Both the position numbers and the translations under genes were made by a program. This document shows, piece by piece, positions 61,734 through 64,000 of a stretch of 64,000 nucleotides of DNA. The notes under the pieces are model-generated. The model was given only the letters and a program-made list of their open reading frames with translations, had not been told where the DNA came from and did not search any database. Numbering within the stretch: the first letter of the stretch is position 1; each line of letters opens with the position of its first letter. Source of the DNA: Epiperipatus broadwayi (lineage: Eukaryota; Onychophora; Udeonychophora; Euonychophora; Peripatidae); assembly GCA_028023455.1 (NCBI GenBank), contig JAQFVV010012418.1:8613244-8677243 (forward strand). Direction: 5' to 3'.

Positions 61734-62460
61734 TAAAGAGCATGCTAATAGCTCTAAACAAGCTTCTTTTTTTATGATAAATGCCACAAAAGAAAACATT
61801 TTGAAATCTTTATCTCTTCACTGAGTAGTTAGGACATTAGATTCAGAATCCTAACTCAAGCTAAGCATTTACCTAATATTTACCTATTAAGAAGAGCTCT
61901 TCACTGAAGAAAGCCATAGCTCAAAGCCAGTCTGGAGATGGGGACAATCCAAGATAAAGATTTCAAATGCTTTCTCTTAGCATTTATCATAAAAAATAAT
62001 AATAATAAGCATAAATAATTTAATATATCAAGCACAGAGTTCTTCTTTTCAAAATAGTTCATAAATATCCAAAATAGAAATAAAACACACTAACTCCTTT
62101 TTAAAACTTGTTTTTATATGACTATACTCATGTAAAAAAAAAAATAATAATCCAACGTTTCAACTATTTTATATAGTCTTTTTCGCGGCACACTAAAATA
62201 AAATAATATATATATATAACAAATAACACATATTCCATAAAAAAATTTATTTTTTATGGAATATGTGTTATTTGTTATATATATATTTTATTTTATTTTA
62301 GTGTGCCGCGAAAAAGACTATATAAAATAGTTGAAACGTTGGATTATTATTTTTTTTTTACATGAGTATAGTCATATAAAAACAAGTTTTAAAAAGGAGT
62401 TAGTGTGTTTTATTTCTATTTTAATAATAAGCATGTTTAGAGCTATTAGCACGCTCTTTA
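61734..62460. mobile_element. Large palindromic element with nested insertion
   Basis: The inner arms 62071-62244 and 62250-62422 are near-perfect reverse complements (~173 bp each) around a 5-nt loop. Outer arms 61734-61765 and 62429-62460 (TAAAGAGCATGCTAATAGCT / AGCTATTAGCACGCTCTTTA) also pair. In the left arm the outer and inner parts are separated by ~305 bp containing a 229-bp unit bounded by TTTTTTATGATAAATGC and its reverse complement. Each inner arm has AGACTATATAAAATAGTTGA then AACGTTGG, a hammerhead-like stem II plus GAAAC, as in Penelope-like elements. Confidence 0.85.
61768..61996. mobile_element. 229-bp nested MITE-like unit
   Basis: Bounded by 17-bp inverted repeats (TTTTTTATGATAAATGC at 61768-61784 and its complement at 61980-61996). 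It interrupts the left arm of the palindrome at 61734-62460, so it inserted later. The TAGTTAGGACATTAGATTC inside resembles a tRNA box A only weakly. Confidence 0.6.
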
Positions 62461-64000
62461 TTTATTAATATTTAGATTTATGCTATATGATTTTTGTGAA
62501 TTCTAATATCAATTCATTTACTTTAAATATTTAGGCTTATTAATAAAATAGTCTTACTCATTTATTAATAATTTTATGATCATATTTTGTGTCTTCCATA
62601 TTCTTATTTTGAGCTTATGTATTTGGAAAATTTAAATTTATGAAATCATTCAGTCAGTTTGTTTCTTGGCTATTTTTAGTTTACACGTAAATTGGAAAAA
62701 GTATAGTTATAATGGGTTTTTGAGTTCATATAGCATCCACTGCAATTATTTGATTTGGTCGGCTCCTGGTCCACTTTCAGTTTAAACATTCGGGCAATTT
62801 AATGATTAAGTCAATAATTCAATAAAATCATAATTTATTTTCATTCATATAATGACATGTATGTATACATATAGAATAATTATGCAAATATATATCAAAG
62901 ATGTTATGAAAAGGTTGACATCACTCTTTTTATAGATACTTGTTATAAAGAGTTTGAAATACAGCTTAGAAGAAAAAAACAGAGCCAATTGCATTGAATG
63001 ATTTTGGAGGATTTTCATTTTCTTTTCCATTCTAAAAAAATAATCTGAATCAATTTATAGGATTCAGATTTTACAAAAATTACATTCTAAGAAATATTTA
63101 TTTCATATTACTCTTTTAAATATCAATTCAAGAATATAGTCATAATAGATAATGCAAAAGAATATTTAAAACATCTTTTTTCTTATAAATTGTAAAGATG
63201 ATTAAATTAATTTTTCTTTCAAAATTTGATATTTTGATGAATAGTAAGCATGGCATACTAAAGTTTAGAAATGGATGTTTCAATATAAAAATTCATTATA
63301 TAGAAATGTTTTGAAAAGTTGTACTTAGAAATGTCTGATTATATTAATATTGACTATAGGAAATACCAAAATGCTTTTTGGATTACATTAGAGCAATCGA
63401 GGCAAGAGATGAAAAGATTTCCACACCCAATACAGTAACTGATACCCTAGCAAGCTATCTACAATTCAAAAGCACTATTGAGAATAACATTTTATTTATT
63501 TTTTGTAAATATGTAATATATATTATTATATTTAATTCTATATTTTATTAATTGTAAAACTATTGCAGATTCTATTGCCATCCTCGGTGTGTTTTATAAA
63601 AAAAATTACATAACATTTATACAATAAAATCTTTTAAAAGATATATTAATATCAATAAAAGAAATATCATTTGCATATTTGAAAAGACTAGACAAGCTGA
63701 AAGACATTCAATTAGTAAAATGCATAGAGGATTAAATAAACAACTAGTCAAGATCAATAATTTCAAGGTATATGACAATCACTAAAATAAATTGATTTCA
63801 TTTAATATTTAATAATAGAACATTATTCAAATAATCATCAAATAATCGTGAAATGAACAATGACATTAATCTTATTCAAAGATTTCATTTACAAAGAAAA
63901 ACCAATATACACATAAGGACTGAGTTATACATATTGCAATATTTTTGTTGCTTATAGTGTTTATTTTATTATATATGTGTAAGTCTTGGAACTAAAATGT
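62461..64000. other. Unassigned AT-rich sequence
   Basis: No gene, terminal repeat or array was recognised to the end of the window. Confidence 0.5.

Noticed and set aside
1-64000. CRISPR arrays, operons, ribosomal or bacterial features
   Set aside because: Spliced EFTUD2, tRNA-type SINEs and LINE/hAT relics show this is eukaryotic nuclear DNA; no such features are present.

Overview
The window is animal nuclear DNA, very AT-rich, with long introns, homopolymer runs and many decayed transposons. It holds one recognisable host gene: the 5' part of EFTUD2, the U5 snRNP GTPase Snu114/U5-116K, on the minus strand. Twelve coding exons fit together with phase-consistent GT/AG junctions, from the ATG at 46872 down to about 1547, giving 382 codons. 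The C-terminal ~60% lies beyond the left edge. Several residue choices, such as the [15 protein letters not shown] stretch in exon 12, look arthropod-like to me and perhaps chelicerate. That placement is from memory of the family, not a search.

Layout. 1-46339 is EFTUD2 exons 3-12 with very large introns: 8.9 kb between exons 11 and 12, and 21.3 kb between exons 3 and 4. Exons 1-3 cluster at 46340-46872. An acceptor 11 nt upstream of the ATG implies at least one untranslated 5' exon. The likely promoter, 47378-48002, contains a nearly perfect 207-bp direct duplication carrying a CCAAT box, an NRF1-like site and a 26-bp near-palindrome. From 48.6 kb to the right end I find no host gene, only repeats and relics.

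Mobile elements. Intron relics include a LINE endonuclease fragment (12.7 kb), a hAT BED-finger end (13.7-14.4 kb), a LINE 3' end (19.5 kb) and a hAT element with both ends (21.7-24.5 kb). They also include palindromic foldback elements (31.0, 32.8, 33.5 kb), a possible LTR (36.5-37.5 kb), a 206-bp MITE (38.96 kb) and a Penelope-like inverted pair with a GIY-YIG reading frame (41.0-41.9 kb). A 2.25-kb TIR element with an exact 8-bp target duplication and internal tandem repeats lies at 42.1-44.3 kb. A 672-bp inverted-end insertion with an exact 16-bp target duplication lies at 44.7-45.4 kb. Outside the gene there is a LINE relic from endonuclease to reverse transcriptase (48.7-52.2 kb), a decayed acidic coding-like tract (55.0-56.0 kb), tRNA-derived SINE-like units (61.0-61.4 kb) and a 350-bp near-perfect hairpin with hammerhead-like motifs (62.07-62.42 kb).

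The items most worth following up are the 2.25-kb element, the Penelope/hammerhead-like palindromes, the loop-inverted foldback pair and the duplicated promoter. All calls are by eye; no alignment or database search was run.
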